From: Nocardia alni
Lineage (GTDB): Bacteria > Actinomycetota > Actinomycetes > Mycobacteriales > Mycobacteriaceae
Direction of reading: 5' to 3'
Length of the DNA stretch: 64,000 nucleotides
Assembly (NCBI RefSeq): GCF_019038435.1
Contig: NZ_JAGPOX010000021.1
Span: 1-64,000, forward strand
This document shows positions 36,769 through 45,742 of the stretch, in pieces. A model generated the notes under the pieces. It was not told the origin of the DNA. It made no database searches and saw only the letters and a program-made list of their open reading frames with translations. The first letter of the stretch is position 1; each line of letters starts with the position of its first letter. The position numbers and the translations under genes are program-made.

Positions 36769-37127
36769 GGCGACTCACCGAGTCGCGACGGTGGCCTGCA
36801 GGTGACAGGTCGATGCCGATCGAGTTGCGATGCAGTCCTTGCCATGGAGACGTCGGATGGACAAGGTCGGATAGGACTGCGGCCGTTCGGATTCGGCTCC
36901 CCGGCGCGCTCACTTCGATTGTCAAGGCACGGTTCGGTGACGACACGGTTGCTGCAGTACGACGACGCACGTAACGAATGCTCCAGAAGTTCGCATACAA
37001 CGCAGCGAGACTAGATCAGTTGCCTGGTGACGGTGCATACTGTTCGACTCGGACAGATACGGGTGGGCTGCGGGGGCCGTGCGCAGTCTTGTGCAGGGTG
37101 TGAATTTTCTCCGAGAGGTGCTGCCGC
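36769..37127. other. Non-coding stretch between the JetC remnant and the helicase gene
   Basis: Some 359 bases. A short frame opens at TTG 36765 overlapping the JetC stop and runs to 36974 without recognisable homology; it could be the start of a decayed downstream partner. The helicase promoter should lie at the right end. No repeat was seen. Confidence 0.35.
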
Positions 37128-40100
37128 ATGACGAGTCGACTTCAGGATGCCGACGATGCACTGCAACGTAAGGCGGAAGAGTGGTCCAACGCGCTGATCC
37201 AGCTCGACCACCGCAACGGGATGCTGAATTTCAAAATTACCAAGACGACCGCGCTGGATCTCGGCTCCAGCCCTGAACCGCAGGTGGCGCAGCTTATTTC
37301 GGGACGGCAGACCAGGTTGGGTGAGCTGTTCTCCGGTGACGAGGCGTACCGCGATGCCTGTACGCGAACCCGCAGTCTGGTGCGTAAGATCCGCGGCTTC
37401 AGCGAGGAGCAGGGTACCGACGTCGGTCGTCTCGTTTACGGTCGGGTGACCAGCAATGAGGTCAAGCGCGGGGGTGCACGCGCGGCGGTCGCGCTGCGTG
37501 CACCGTTGCTGCTGTATCAGATCACCGTCGAAGCTCGTACCGCGGCCGAGAACGACTTTACGCTGAAAGCGGACCCGGAACCCGAGCTGAATCCCGTACT
37601 CCTGTACTGCCTTCAGCACGAATACGGGATTGACATCAACGGTGTCGAGTTCGACGGCGTGCTGGCCGAAGCTGAGGGGTCTGTAAGACCAGATGAGCTG
37701 GTGGACAAGATATTCCGGCGCATCGCTGAAATTGCCGAGAAGCAGGGGGTCAAGCTGGGGTTCGAGCCGTTGACGGCCATCGGGATCTGCAATTACGCAA
37801 AGCTTCCAATGGTCCAAGACTTGAGATCAGCATCGCACCTGATGGCACAGCACGATCTGGTCGCCCTACTGGCGGGCTGTGCGCCTCGTGGCCCGGACCC
37901 GCGAGGCGAGGCTCCATACATCCCGGCGCGCCCGGACCAGATTCCGTCGCGGGACGACTCTCTGGTCCTGGATGCGGACTCCTCCCAATACCGTGCCATC
38001 GCAACCGCTTTGGGTGATAGACATGTAGTAATCGACGGTCCGCCCGGTACCGGTAAGAGTCAGACGATCGCGAACATCATCGCCGCCGGATCCGCGGCGG
38101 GGCTCAAGATCCTCTTCGTTGCCGAGAAACGGGCGGCGATCGAGGCGGTGACGGATCGGCTGAAGGAGATCGAACTCGGCGCACTGGTGCTCGATTTGCA
38201 TCAGTCCTCACTCAGTAACCGAGCTGTTGCAACGCAATTGAGCGAGAGCTTCGACAAGTTGTCCCGCGTTCAGGCTGTCGACGGAGACGACCTGGATCGC
38301 GAATTGGACGACAGTCGAAGACGTCTCAACGAGTACGCCGAGGCATTGCACACTCCGCACGAGCCGTGGGCACTGAGTGCCTACCAGGTTCGCGAGAAGA
38401 TCGTCAGTTCGGCTGGCGGTATCGAGACCTCGATTCGTTTGCGATCGTTGAAGCAATTCACACCCGACGCGTGCCGATCGGTCGAGGACGATCTGAGGCA
38501 ATTTGTCACCAATGGCGGCCTGCGGCTCATCCGGCACGAATCACCATGGTGGCAGGCCCGAGTCGCCACCGAGCAGGATGCCCGTGACGTGCTGCTCCGG
38601 CTGGAGCAGGTTACTGCTCATACGTTGCGGGATGGCCAAGCGAGCATGCGCGCGCTGGTCGCCCAGGCGGGCTTGCTCGAGCCGAAGGACTTCCAGGGAT
38701 GGGATCGCACCCTGCGGCTGCTGAGCGCGATATCGGAAAGCGCCCGCGTCCTGGGGCCCGATATCTTTCACGCACCACTGAACGAATTCCGGGTGGCTAC
38801 GGCGGGGCGGGGTGCGCGGAATGGGCTGCAGCCGAAGCTCGGGTGGCGACAGCGCAGGTACCGGCTCAAAGAGCTTCGGCAAAACCCATCCGGGATCACC
38901 CAGAAGCCGCAGTTGCACGCGGGGGTGACCAAGGTACTGGAGGAATGGAACGAGTGGCGTCAGCTGGGCGGCGCGCCGTCAGGGCCGGGTCGGATCGGTG
39001 ACCTGGGCCTCGTCAGTAACCAATACGATCAACTGAAAACCCAGCTGGCTGCCATCGCGATGACTGCCGGCGTGGAATTCGCAGAGCAACCGCTCGAGAA
39101 CATCGATCGCGGGTTGAACGTGTTGGCTGCGGACCGCCAGATGGTTCCCTTTCTGCCCGATCTGAACGCCCGGCTCGGCCGGATGCGCGGTGCCGGATTG
39201 GATCCGTTGCTTCAAGAGATCGCGCAACGAAATGCCGATCCCGAACAAGCAGTATTGTTGTTCCGTCATGCGTTGATGTGGTCGCTCGATGAAGAGTTCA
39301 TGCTGACCTCTCAGCCGTTGCGCGATTTCCAGGCAGACTCCCACAATCGGGTACTCGAACGGTTCCGCGAGTCCGACCAACGACATCTCGACCTTGCGGT
39401 TCAGCGGATCCTTCGTCGCGTCGCGCGGGGCGCCATGCAGGCACGTGCCGAATACCCCGATGAGTCGATGTTGCTGCAACGGGAGGGCAAGAAGAAGCGC
39501 GGTCACCGCCCGGTGCGAAAATTGGTCGCCGAGGCCCCGCATGTCATGCTCGCCGTGCGACCGTGCTGGGCCATGTCGCCGCTGGTAGTCAGCCGGGCTC
39601 TACCGGCGGAGCAGCTGTTCGATCTGGTCATCTTCGATGAGGCGAGTCAGGTTCAGCCGCATGATGCGATCACATCGATCATGCGTGGGCGGCGGTTGGT
39701 AGTGGCCGGTGATGAAAAGCAGCTTCCACCCACCAGCTTCTTCGACCGGCTCGAATCCGACGACGGCGAGTCCGACGCCGATGTCGAGCTGCGCGATTAT
39801 GAGTCCATACTGACAACCCTTCAGCCGATGGTCGCGAATCATTGTCGGTTGCAATGGCATTACCGCAGCCAGGATGAGCGGTTGATCCAATTCTCGAACA
39901 AGGAAGTGTATGGCGGCGAGCTGGTATCTTTTCCCGGCGCGCGTGTGGATACACCGGTCAGCCTCGAGGTGGTCGACGGCCGAGTACTGCCGGGGGAGAA
40001 CGGTTCCGCTGATGCCGAGGCGCTACGGGTCGTCGATTTGATCATCGAGCACGCTGAAACCCGGCCGCACGAGAGCTTGGGGGTCATCACCCTCGGTGCG

Positions 40101-41144
40101 GCGCACCAGAAGAAACTCGATATGGCGATTCGTCGAGCCCAGGAAGGCAGGCCGGACCTGAACGACTTCTTCGCCGACGATCGTGGGCCCACCAAACGCT
40201 TCTTCATCAAGAACATCGAGACTGTGCAGGGCGACGAGCGTGATGCCATCATCCTCAGCCTCGGGGTCGCCAAGAACGCGACGGGCGGAGTCCGAAGGCA
40301 GGGATTCGCCGTGCTCAACCAGGCGGGAACCGAGCGGCGGGTCAACGTGGCCGTGACGAGAGCCAAACGCCGTATGACGGTCGTCTCATCGTTTCCCCCG
40401 GGCGCTCTGTCGCCGAGTGACCGGATGACGGGTACCGAACTGCTGCGCCGCTATCTGGATGCGGCGAGTCGGGGCGGGGACACAGCATCCGTGGGGCGGG
40501 CTGTCGCGGCCGAGTTGAATGGGTTCGAGCAGGCGATCCACGATGGCATGATCGGCCGGGGGCTCGCAGTTGTACCTCAATGGGGAGTATCGGACTACAG
40601 GATCGATTTTGCGCTTCCGCATCCGGAGGAGCCCGGTCGGATGATCCTTGCCGTGGAAGCAGATGGTGACAGCTACCACCGCACGGCCAGCGCCCGAGAC
40701 CGAGATCGTCTGCGCCAGCAGCATCTGGAGCGGTTGGGTTGGCGATTCCATCGTGTATGGGCATCTGCGTGGTTCACCGAGCCGGAACGAGAACTCGACC
40801 GTATCGTCACGGCGTTCGACGAAGCCGTCGCCGCTTGCAATGAGGAGTCGGCGTTCGAGGTAGTCCGAATGGATCGAGCGATTCCCGTGCACACCAGAGA
40901 GATTCGACCGAAGCTCCCGCGTCCCGACGTGCGTCCAGGGCTGACGATCGACAATTATTCGCATGCTCAAGTGACTTCGATGTTCCGCTGGCGGATGTCG
41001 GATGGGGTGCTGTTGGATCCGGAGGAACGGATGCGGCAGGTGCGGGAGGACCTCGGCTTCAAGCGCCGCGGTCGCAAGATCGACGAGAGTCTACGTAAGG
41101 CTTGGGACGAAGCGCAGCGTTGGCAAGACCGGGAGGAACTGTGA
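37128..41144 (+). CDS. SF1 (Upf1-like) helicase with C-terminal MTES_1575-type REase domain
   Basis: A 1338-residue protein. The N-terminal third (1-300) resembles DUF4011-type helicase extensions (WSNALIQLDHRNGMLNFKIT). Helicase motifs are Walker A DGPPGTGKSQTIANII near 304, LFVAEKRAAIEAV, Walker B DLVIFDEASQVQP near 834, motif III VVAGDEKQLPPTSFF, HYRSQDERLIQFSN and the late motifs NVAVTRAKRRMTVVSS. From about 1165 a Vsr/DUF559-like nuclease domain follows (MILAVEADGDSYHRTASA, HLERLGWRFHRVWASAWF). Such helicase-REase fusions are known from bacterial conflict loci; they are thought to unwind and cut foreign nucleic acid. Its TGA overlaps the ATG of a HEPN-like gene. No methylase belongs to the pair. 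Confidence 0.85.
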   Translation: MTSRLQDADDALQRKAEEWSNALIQLDHRNGMLNFKITKTTALDLGSSPEPQVAQLISGRQTRLGELFSGDEAYRDACTRTRSLVRKIRGFSEEQGTDVGRLVYGRVTSNEVKRGGARAAVALRAPLLLYQITVEARTAAENDFTLKADPEPELNPVLLYCLQHEYGIDINGVEFDGVLAEAEGSVRPDELVDKIFRRIAEIAEKQGVKLGFEPLTAIGICNYAKLPMVQDLRSASHLMAQHDLVALLAGCAPRGPDPRGEAPYIPARPDQIPSRDDSLVLDADSSQYRAIATALGDRHVVIDGPPGTGKSQTIANIIAAGSAAGLKILFVAEKRAAIEAVTDRLKEIELGALVLDLHQSSLSNRAVATQLSESFDKLSRVQAVDGDDLDRELDDSRRRLNEYAEALHTPHEPWALSAYQVREKIVSSAGGIETSIRLRSLKQFTPDACRSVEDDLRQFVTNGGLRLIRHESPWWQARVATEQDARDVLLRLEQVTAHTLRDGQASMRALVAQAGLLEPKDFQGWDRTLRLLSAISESARVLGPDIFHAPLNEFRVATAGRGARNGLQPKLGWRQRRYRLKELRQNPSGITQKPQLHAGVTKVLEEWNEWRQLGGAPSGPGRIGDLGLVSNQYDQLKTQLAAIAMTAGVEFAEQPLENIDRGLNVLAADRQMVPFLPDLNARLGRMRGAGLDPLLQEIAQRNADPEQAVLLFRHALMWSLDEEFMLTSQPLRDFQADSHNRVLERFRESDQRHLDLAVQRILRRVARGAMQARAEYPDESMLLQREGKKKRGHRPVRKLVAEAPHVMLAVRPCWAMSPLVVSRALPAEQLFDLVIFDEASQVQPHDAITSIMRGRRLVVAGDEKQLPPTSFFDRLESDDGESDADVELRDYESILTTLQPMVANHCRLQWHYRSQDERLIQFSNKEVYGGELVSFPGARVDTPVSLEVVDGRVLPGENGSADAEALRVVDLIIEHAETRPHESLGVITLGAAHQKKLDMAIRRAQEGRPDLNDFFADDRGPTKRFFIKNIETVQGDERDAIILSLGVAKNATGGVRRQGFAVLNQAGTERRVNVAVTRAKRRMTVVSSFPPGALSPSDRMTGTELLRRYLDAASRGGDTASVGRAVAAELNGFEQAIHDGMIGRGLAVVPQWGVSDYRIDFALPHPEEPGRMILAVEADGDSYHRTASARDRDRLRQQHLERLGWRFHRVWASAWFTEPERELDRIVTAFDEAVAACNEESAFEVVRMDRAIPVHTREIRPKLPRPDVRPGLTIDNYSHAQVTSMFRWRMSDGVLLDPEERMRQVREDLGFKRRGRKIDESLRKAWDEAQRWQDREEL

Positions 41145-41995
41145 TGTCTCCGATTGATCCGAAAACCATTGAGCGACTGGCGCGCATAATCGTCGACCCG
41201 GATGGACCGTATGTCCGCACGGGCCGAGAACTGCAGATCCTCCTTGCTCGGGCTGGTTGGCAGGATCCACCGGAATACGATGGGACAAGCAAGGTTTCGT
41301 GGCTCGCTGAGCAGATGGAGGAGCGGAATAATCAGTCGCGAGACATCGAACGTCTGCTGTGTCGCGTCTGCGATCCACTGGAATACGACGAAGGTGATGC
41401 TGCCGCAAGAGCTTTCCGCAATATGGTGAATGAGGTACTTAAAGCGGAGGGTCTCCTGGTGATCGACACCGGCGGCCGGCCCGTGGTCGCGGAACTTGGT
41501 GCGAACGGCTCCGGCTCGACCAATGCCGAACCGCACGATCTCGATGAACGGGTGCGCCGGTTGATCGATAATTCGGGCACTGCGGATTTGCTCCTCAAGC
41601 GGGCGGCCGAGGCGCGGATCTGTCAGCGGAGCGGGGCGTACACGATGGCGGTCATCGCGATCGGTAGCTTTGTCGAAGGGATGCTTCTGACGATGCTGAC
41701 CGAGCGTGACGAGGAGTGCCGTAACAATCGATTCGTGGATCCGCAGGGCAAGCTCGTGACGAGCAGGCAGCCGAACCTTGCGATGCTTATCGACACGGCC
41801 CACGCTCATGGATGGATTCAGCTGGATGCCAAGACATTTATGCATACGGTGCGGAATTTCCGTAACTACATCCATCCTGGCAAGGAACTGGCAGACAATC
41901 CGGATTTCGACAACGACAGCGTCGGGTTGTGCTGGGCACCACTGCAGGCGATGCTCAACGACTTGGAGCAGCGATTTCAGACCGAGGGAGTATGA
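41144..41995 (+). CDS. HEPN-like protein coupled to the helicase-nuclease
   Basis: This 283-residue protein has two parts. Residues 1-100 are helical and resemble an effector-associated adaptor (TIERLARIIVDPDGPYVRTG, LLCRVCDPLEYDEGD). The C-terminal half (about 135-280) is an all-helical domain ending in VRNFRNYIHPG, which fits the HEPN Rx4-6H active-site pattern (R-x6-H), preceded by YTMAVIAIGSFVEGMLLTML. HEPN domains are often RNases that kill or arrest an infected cell. The ATG at 41144 overlaps the helicase stop (TGATG) and follows GGGAGGAACTG, so both proteins are made together. Whether it is the toxin or a sensor is unknown. Confidence 0.7.
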   Translation: MSPIDPKTIERLARIIVDPDGPYVRTGRELQILLARAGWQDPPEYDGTSKVSWLAEQMEERNNQSRDIERLLCRVCDPLEYDEGDAAARAFRNMVNEVLKAEGLLVIDTGGRPVVAELGANGSGSTNAEPHDLDERVRRLIDNSGTADLLLKRAAEARICQRSGAYTMAVIAIGSFVEGMLLTMLTERDEECRNNRFVDPQGKLVTSRQPNLAMLIDTAHAHGWIQLDAKTFMHTVRNFRNYIHPGKELADNPDFDNDSVGLCWAPLQAMLNDLEQRFQTEGV

Positions 41996-42110
41996 GTTCC
42001 GAGTGGGCGGTTGATCACCATCAGCTTTGATCGTTGTTCACCGAGCTGCTCGATCCCATGTCCCGTCAAATCCTGCCGTTGCGCCAAGCGCGTAGTTGGA
42101 CGGACACAGG

Positions 42111-42932
42111 CTACGTATGACCCCAGGTGAATCTTGCTGCGGATCGACAGATGAGCCCGTCGACTGGGCAGACCAGAGGATCGTAAGGATTGTCGAGGGA
42201 TTGGAGCACGGGCCGATCTGGTGACCATTTCCAGCTCAACCATCGTGCGATGCATAGGGTTGTTACGGTGTTGGCGCCGGCGCGCTTGGCCGCGATGGCG
42301 GCACCCTGTGCGCTGGCTCCGGAGGTCCAGGTGTCATCGATGATTAGTACGTTGCGGCCGTTGACCATCGATCGCTGATCTTTGGGTACGGCGAACCGGT
42401 TGTCGACCAGTACGCGGCGGGAATCGCTGCCTGGACCGGGGGTCAGGTGGAATATCGGAAGATTCGATGTGACCTGCTGAACGTCTCCGGCGAGTTGGGC
42501 CAAGGGATGCGTTTGGGCGGGGCGCTCGGCCGACGGGACGAAGGTGATCGCGTCCCAGTTGGCGCCGAGCCACCTAGTAATGCACGACTGGTGCAGTGCC
42601 ACTGCGGCTTTGATCACGAGTCGTAGGTTCTGACTGCAGCGGGGTACAGGAGGGTGTGCCTTGTACGCGCGGACCTCGTGTGCGGACTGGTGCTTTCCGT
42701 CCGGATGGTAGCCCTGGGCGTAGGTCAACAGGATTGTTCGGTCGGCCAGTAGGCCGCGGAACTGACGCTGGTGGTTACGGCAATAGCCACAGAGGCGATC
42801 GTCGCCCGTCGCGCCGCGGCACACGATGCAAATACCTTCTGTGCCAGGCGCATACGTGTTGTGGAAAAATGCGCCTACTCGTTCCTGCACCATCGTCCTG
42901 AGCTCTCGCGCAGGATCTCCCGGTGTGATCAT
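42111..42932 (-). CDS. ComF-like phosphoribosyltransferase with N-terminal zinc-finger motif
   Basis: The 273-residue protein has two CxxC pairs near its N-terminus (CIVCRG, then LCGYCRNHQ at residues 35-51), probably a zinc ribbon. A helical middle follows (LRLVIKAAVALHQSCITRWL). The PRPP-binding loop is NVLIIDDTWTSGASAQGAA, about residues 193-210. The fold is that of ComF-type PRTases, but the context is different: its start overlaps the dprA stop by four bases (ATGA). PRTase-DprA pairs are known in bacterial conflict loci; the reaction is not known. It could modify a nucleotide or nucleic acid after DNA recognition by DprA. It converges with the HEPN gene. Confidence 0.8.
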   Translation of the reverse strand: MITPGDPARELRTMVQERVGAFFHNTYAPGTEGICIVCRGATGDDRLCGYCRNHQRQFRGLLADRTILLTYAQGYHPDGKHQSAHEVRAYKAHPPVPRCSQNLRLVIKAAVALHQSCITRWLGANWDAITFVPSAERPAQTHPLAQLAGDVQQVTSNLPIFHLTPGPGSDSRRVLVDNRFAVPKDQRSMVNGRNVLIIDDTWTSGASAQGAAIAAKRAGANTVTTLCIARWLSWKWSPDRPVLQSLDNPYDPLVCPVDGLICRSAARFTWGHT

Positions 42933-43891
42933 TCGTCCGGGTCGAGCCAGTCGGCGATCTTGGCGCGGTGGCCGAGGATGGTTCTGACGTGTTCGATCGC
43001 CTCGTCTGCGGACGCGGCTACATAAACCCCTGGGGCGTCCAGGAGTTCGCGTCCCCAGGCTGTGGACAGAACGACCGATGAGTTCAGGATTACCGGGCGT
43101 CCGTGTGCTACGGCCTCTCGTGCTTGGATGCGGGTTCCGCTGCGTTCGCCGGCCTCCACTATTACGGTCGCTGCGGCGTAGGCGCTCATGATCGCGTTTC
43201 GGGCGGGAAATGACCAGCGGGTTGGTGCGTACTCGGGCAGGAAGTGGGTCAGAAGCATTCCACGGTCGGCGATTTCGGCCTGCAGTGCTCGATTCGATTG
43301 CGGGTAAGTCTTGTTCAGGCCGTTGCCGAGTACGGCGACAGTTCGGCCGCCTGCTTCGAGGGCGGTCTCGTGTGCGACGGTGTCCACTCCCTCGGCCAGT
43401 CCGGCGATCACGGAGATGGAATTGGTGACCAAGTGGTCGGTGATGGCGCGTGCGAATCGGATTCCGGCATCGCTCACTTTGCGAGAGCCGACGACACATA
43501 CACCGATTTCCGAATCGACCTGCTTGCCACGGATGAATACGAGGGGCGGCATCTGTCGTACCGAGCGCAGTTGGTCCGGGTACGACTGGTCCATGAAGGT
43601 GTGGAGGTAGAACGGTGCCTGCTTCCAGTCCGCGACATCGCGGACTGCCTCTTCGAGGAGGGCGTCGTCACCGTCTTCGTTGCCGAATAGGTCGCGGGGA
43701 TGGTCGTCATTCCACAGTGCGTAAGCGCTACCACGATCGAGTACGCGTTCGGTCAGCTCCGACCACTCCGCGTTCTTCGGCTTCAGGCGCATCAAGGCGA
43801 CGAGAGCGGCGCGGTCGTTGTCGTCCCAGTGCGACGCCGCGTTGGCCGCTGCGTCGGCGTCCCAACGCTGGATGGCGTATGGGTGGGTCAC
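42929..43891 (-). CDS. dprA: DprA/Smf-like Rossmann-fold DNA-processing protein
   Basis: The 320-residue protein has the DprA Rossmann core: QMPPLVFIRGKQ, GVCVVGSRKVSDAGIRFARA, VIAGLAEGVDTVAHETAL, TVAVLGNGLNKTYPQSNRAL, and WSFPARNAIMSAYAAATVIV with AGERSGTRIQAREAVAHG. Classical DprA loads RecA on ssDNA in transformation. The N-terminal 90 residues and lack of a C-terminal winged helix differ from the housekeeping form. The GTG at 43891 is favoured by GAGGAG five bases upstream; an ATG at 43921 would add ten residues without a good site. Coupled (ATGA) to a ComF-like PRTase. A sensing role for ssDNA in a defence pair is inference. Confidence 0.85.
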   Translation of the reverse strand: MTHPYAIQRWDADAAANAASHWDDNDRAALVALMRLKPKNAEWSELTERVLDRGSAYALWNDDHPRDLFGNEDGDDALLEEAVRDVADWKQAPFYLHTFMDQSYPDQLRSVRQMPPLVFIRGKQVDSEIGVCVVGSRKVSDAGIRFARAITDHLVTNSISVIAGLAEGVDTVAHETALEAGGRTVAVLGNGLNKTYPQSNRALQAEIADRGMLLTHFLPEYAPTRWSFPARNAIMSAYAAATVIVEAGERSGTRIQAREAVAHGRPVILNSSVVLSTAWGRELLDAPGVYVAASADEAIEHVRTILGHRAKIADWLDPDE

Positions 43892-44206
43892 CTGCCCTCC
43901 TCGAATCACGTAGACGAACATCTGTTCGAATTATGCTACCGACTGTAGTCGACCGTCTGAGTTTGGTCGCAAGGGTAGTCCGTGGCGGCATCGGCTAGGC
44001 GTGTCGCGGCGGTGCCCCGGGCATCGTGTCCTCATCCCTTCGGCCCGGTCAGCTCCTAACTTGATCGCGGTGCGAGGGCTGTTGTTGCGCGGAAGACCGA
44101 GATCGACTTATAACGGCTGCCTGCGTTCCGGGACATGGCAGAGGAGGAGCCCCTTTTGAACCGCACCGGCTGCCGAACCCGTTGGCGTGCTCGAGCGTAA
44201 GCCCCT

Positions 44207-45655
44207 CTAGCCGGAGTACATGCTGCTCAGGTCGATCAACATACTCTCCCCGGACCCTTGCAGGTTCTCGTCGAATCCCGCACCGCTGTAGCAGGCGAGC
44301 ACGGTCTCGGATGTGTCGTACCCTTTGGCTGCCAGCAGATCTCGGGCGCGGGTGAGACGGTTTACGTGGCCGAGGGTCATGATTTTGTCCCACTTGGCTT
44401 CGCCCAGTGACAGGATGCGGCGGGGGTGGCCGGGTTCTTCGGGGGCCAGGATTGCGACATCGATTTGGATCGGGGACTTTTCGCGTGGGTCGTTGACAGT
44501 GGCTGCGGCTACTTGGCCTGGTAGACCACCGAATACCTCGGGGCCCACCGACATTGCCCAGTCTCGGCAGAGGCCTTCGAAGTGGGGGCCCACTACCTGA
44601 GAGAGGAAGCTGGCTCGAGAATTGCGCCAAGCGGTTTCGGGGTTGCCCCGCTCCAGAAGCGTCCATTGGCGGCGCATGATGGCCTCATAGAACACGATCA
44701 AGGGTTCGGCGATTCGGTAGACGGACTTGCCCTTGCTGAAAGGGTCGGTCTCGCGCACGATCAGCTGGGAGTCTTCCAGTATCGACAAGGGATGTCCGAT
44801 GTCGGTTGCGTTGCGGCCGATGGTGTTTGCGATTCCGCCGCGGGTGGTGTGGCCGCCCGCGATGGCGCCGAGGACGGCGTGATACAGGGCAGGGTCGCGG
44901 ATTTCGGTTTCCTCGGCCAAGAGGTAGCGGGCTTCCCGGAAGAGGGGGACTTGTGGGTTCAGGACGGTTCGCAGGACCCATGAGTCGAAGTCGCTCAGGG
45001 AGTCGGGGGCGTCGCCGGCGACGAATTCGCGGCGGTAGGCAGGTGTGCCGCCGACGATCGAATGGACCAGCACCGCCAGTCGCGGGTCGTCGATTCCCCA
45101 GAATGTGGCGGCGTCCTGGTAGGCGAGGGGCCTGACGATCAGTTCCATACTGGCGCGGCCACGCAGTGGTGCGCTGCCGGACAGAAGTTTGCCCATGACG
45201 GACATGGCGGATCCACACAGCAGGATCCGGGACCGGGCTCGGCGGGCATCGCCGCGGGGGTCGAGGGCGCGTTGGAGCATCGACGGCAGGGATGGGCTGG
45301 CCTTGCTCAGATAGGGGAACTCGTCGATGACGATGAGGCCGTCGCCGACGACGGCGAACAGGCGCTCCAACGCCTCATCCCAGTCCTTGAAAGCGTATCG
45401 CCCGCCGCCGGCGTAGGCGGCCACGGCGCGGCCGAACCGTTCCAGTGACTCGATTTCCGTCGCTTCGGTGGCGGTGAAGAAGAAGCCGTCGACCACCTCG
45501 GCGAGGGCGTCGAGCAAGAAGGTCTTGCCTTGTCGCCGGCGTCCACTGACAATGCCGAGCCGTACGTCCGGGCTCGATGAGGTGGCGAAGCGTGCGAGCC
45601 CGTCCCACTCGCGGTGACGGTCGAATACACGCTCGGGCTTGCTCAGAGCTGCCAT
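44207..45655 (-). CDS. AAA ATPase with DUF234-type C-terminal domain
   Basis: The 482-residue protein is of the archaeal-type STAND-like ATPase family: Walker A GIVSGRRRQGKTFLL (about 35-48), Walker B DGLIVIDEFPYL (about 107-118), the sensor SRILLCGSAMSVMGKLL, a winged-helix region (DATDIGHPLSIL-like, seen as RNATDIGHPLSILEDSQLIV), and a DUF234 nuclease-like end with IQIDVAILAP and LSLGEAKWDKI. The D-E-K pattern resembles a PD-(D/E)xK nuclease. Its role is unknown; relatives occur in mobile regions. It lies about 285 bases upstream of dprA on the same strand, so it may belong to that module. The ATG is preceded by a palindrome and no ribosome binding site. Confidence 0.8.
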   Translation of the reverse strand: MAALSKPERVFDRHREWDGLARFATSSSPDVRLGIVSGRRRQGKTFLLDALAEVVDGFFFTATEATEIESLERFGRAVAAYAGGGRYAFKDWDEALERLFAVVGDGLIVIDEFPYLSKASPSLPSMLQRALDPRGDARRARSRILLCGSAMSVMGKLLSGSAPLRGRASMELIVRPLAYQDAATFWGIDDPRLAVLVHSIVGGTPAYRREFVAGDAPDSLSDFDSWVLRTVLNPQVPLFREARYLLAEETEIRDPALYHAVLGAIAGGHTTRGGIANTIGRNATDIGHPLSILEDSQLIVRETDPFSKGKSVYRIAEPLIVFYEAIMRRQWTLLERGNPETAWRNSRASFLSQVVGPHFEGLCRDWAMSVGPEVFGGLPGQVAAATVNDPREKSPIQIDVAILAPEEPGHPRRILSLGEAKWDKIMTLGHVNRLTRARDLLAAKGYDTSETVLACYSGAGFDENLQGSGESMLIDLSSMYSG

Positions 45656-45657
45656 TT

Positions 45658-45690
45658 ATAGAACTATACATCTTAGAAGTGTAGTTCTAT
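45658..45690. promoter_or_regulatory. AT-rich palindrome at the start of the ATPase gene
   Basis: The arms atagaactataca (45658-45670) and tgtagttctat (45680-45690) lie two bases before the ATG at 45655. On the minus strand TATAGT is a likely -10 element, so the mRNA may be leaderless and its promoter blocked by the protein that binds the palindrome. Confidence 0.6.
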
Positions 45691-45742
45691 CTTTTGCTCG
45701 GATGACGGCGTGCATAAGTTTGTGTACACCGGAGTCGTCCCG

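Noticed and set aside
36765..36974. Short frame overlapping the JetC stop as a possible JetD start
   Set aside because: No similarity to the DUF2399 nuclease family could be seen, and the frame ends after 69 codons.
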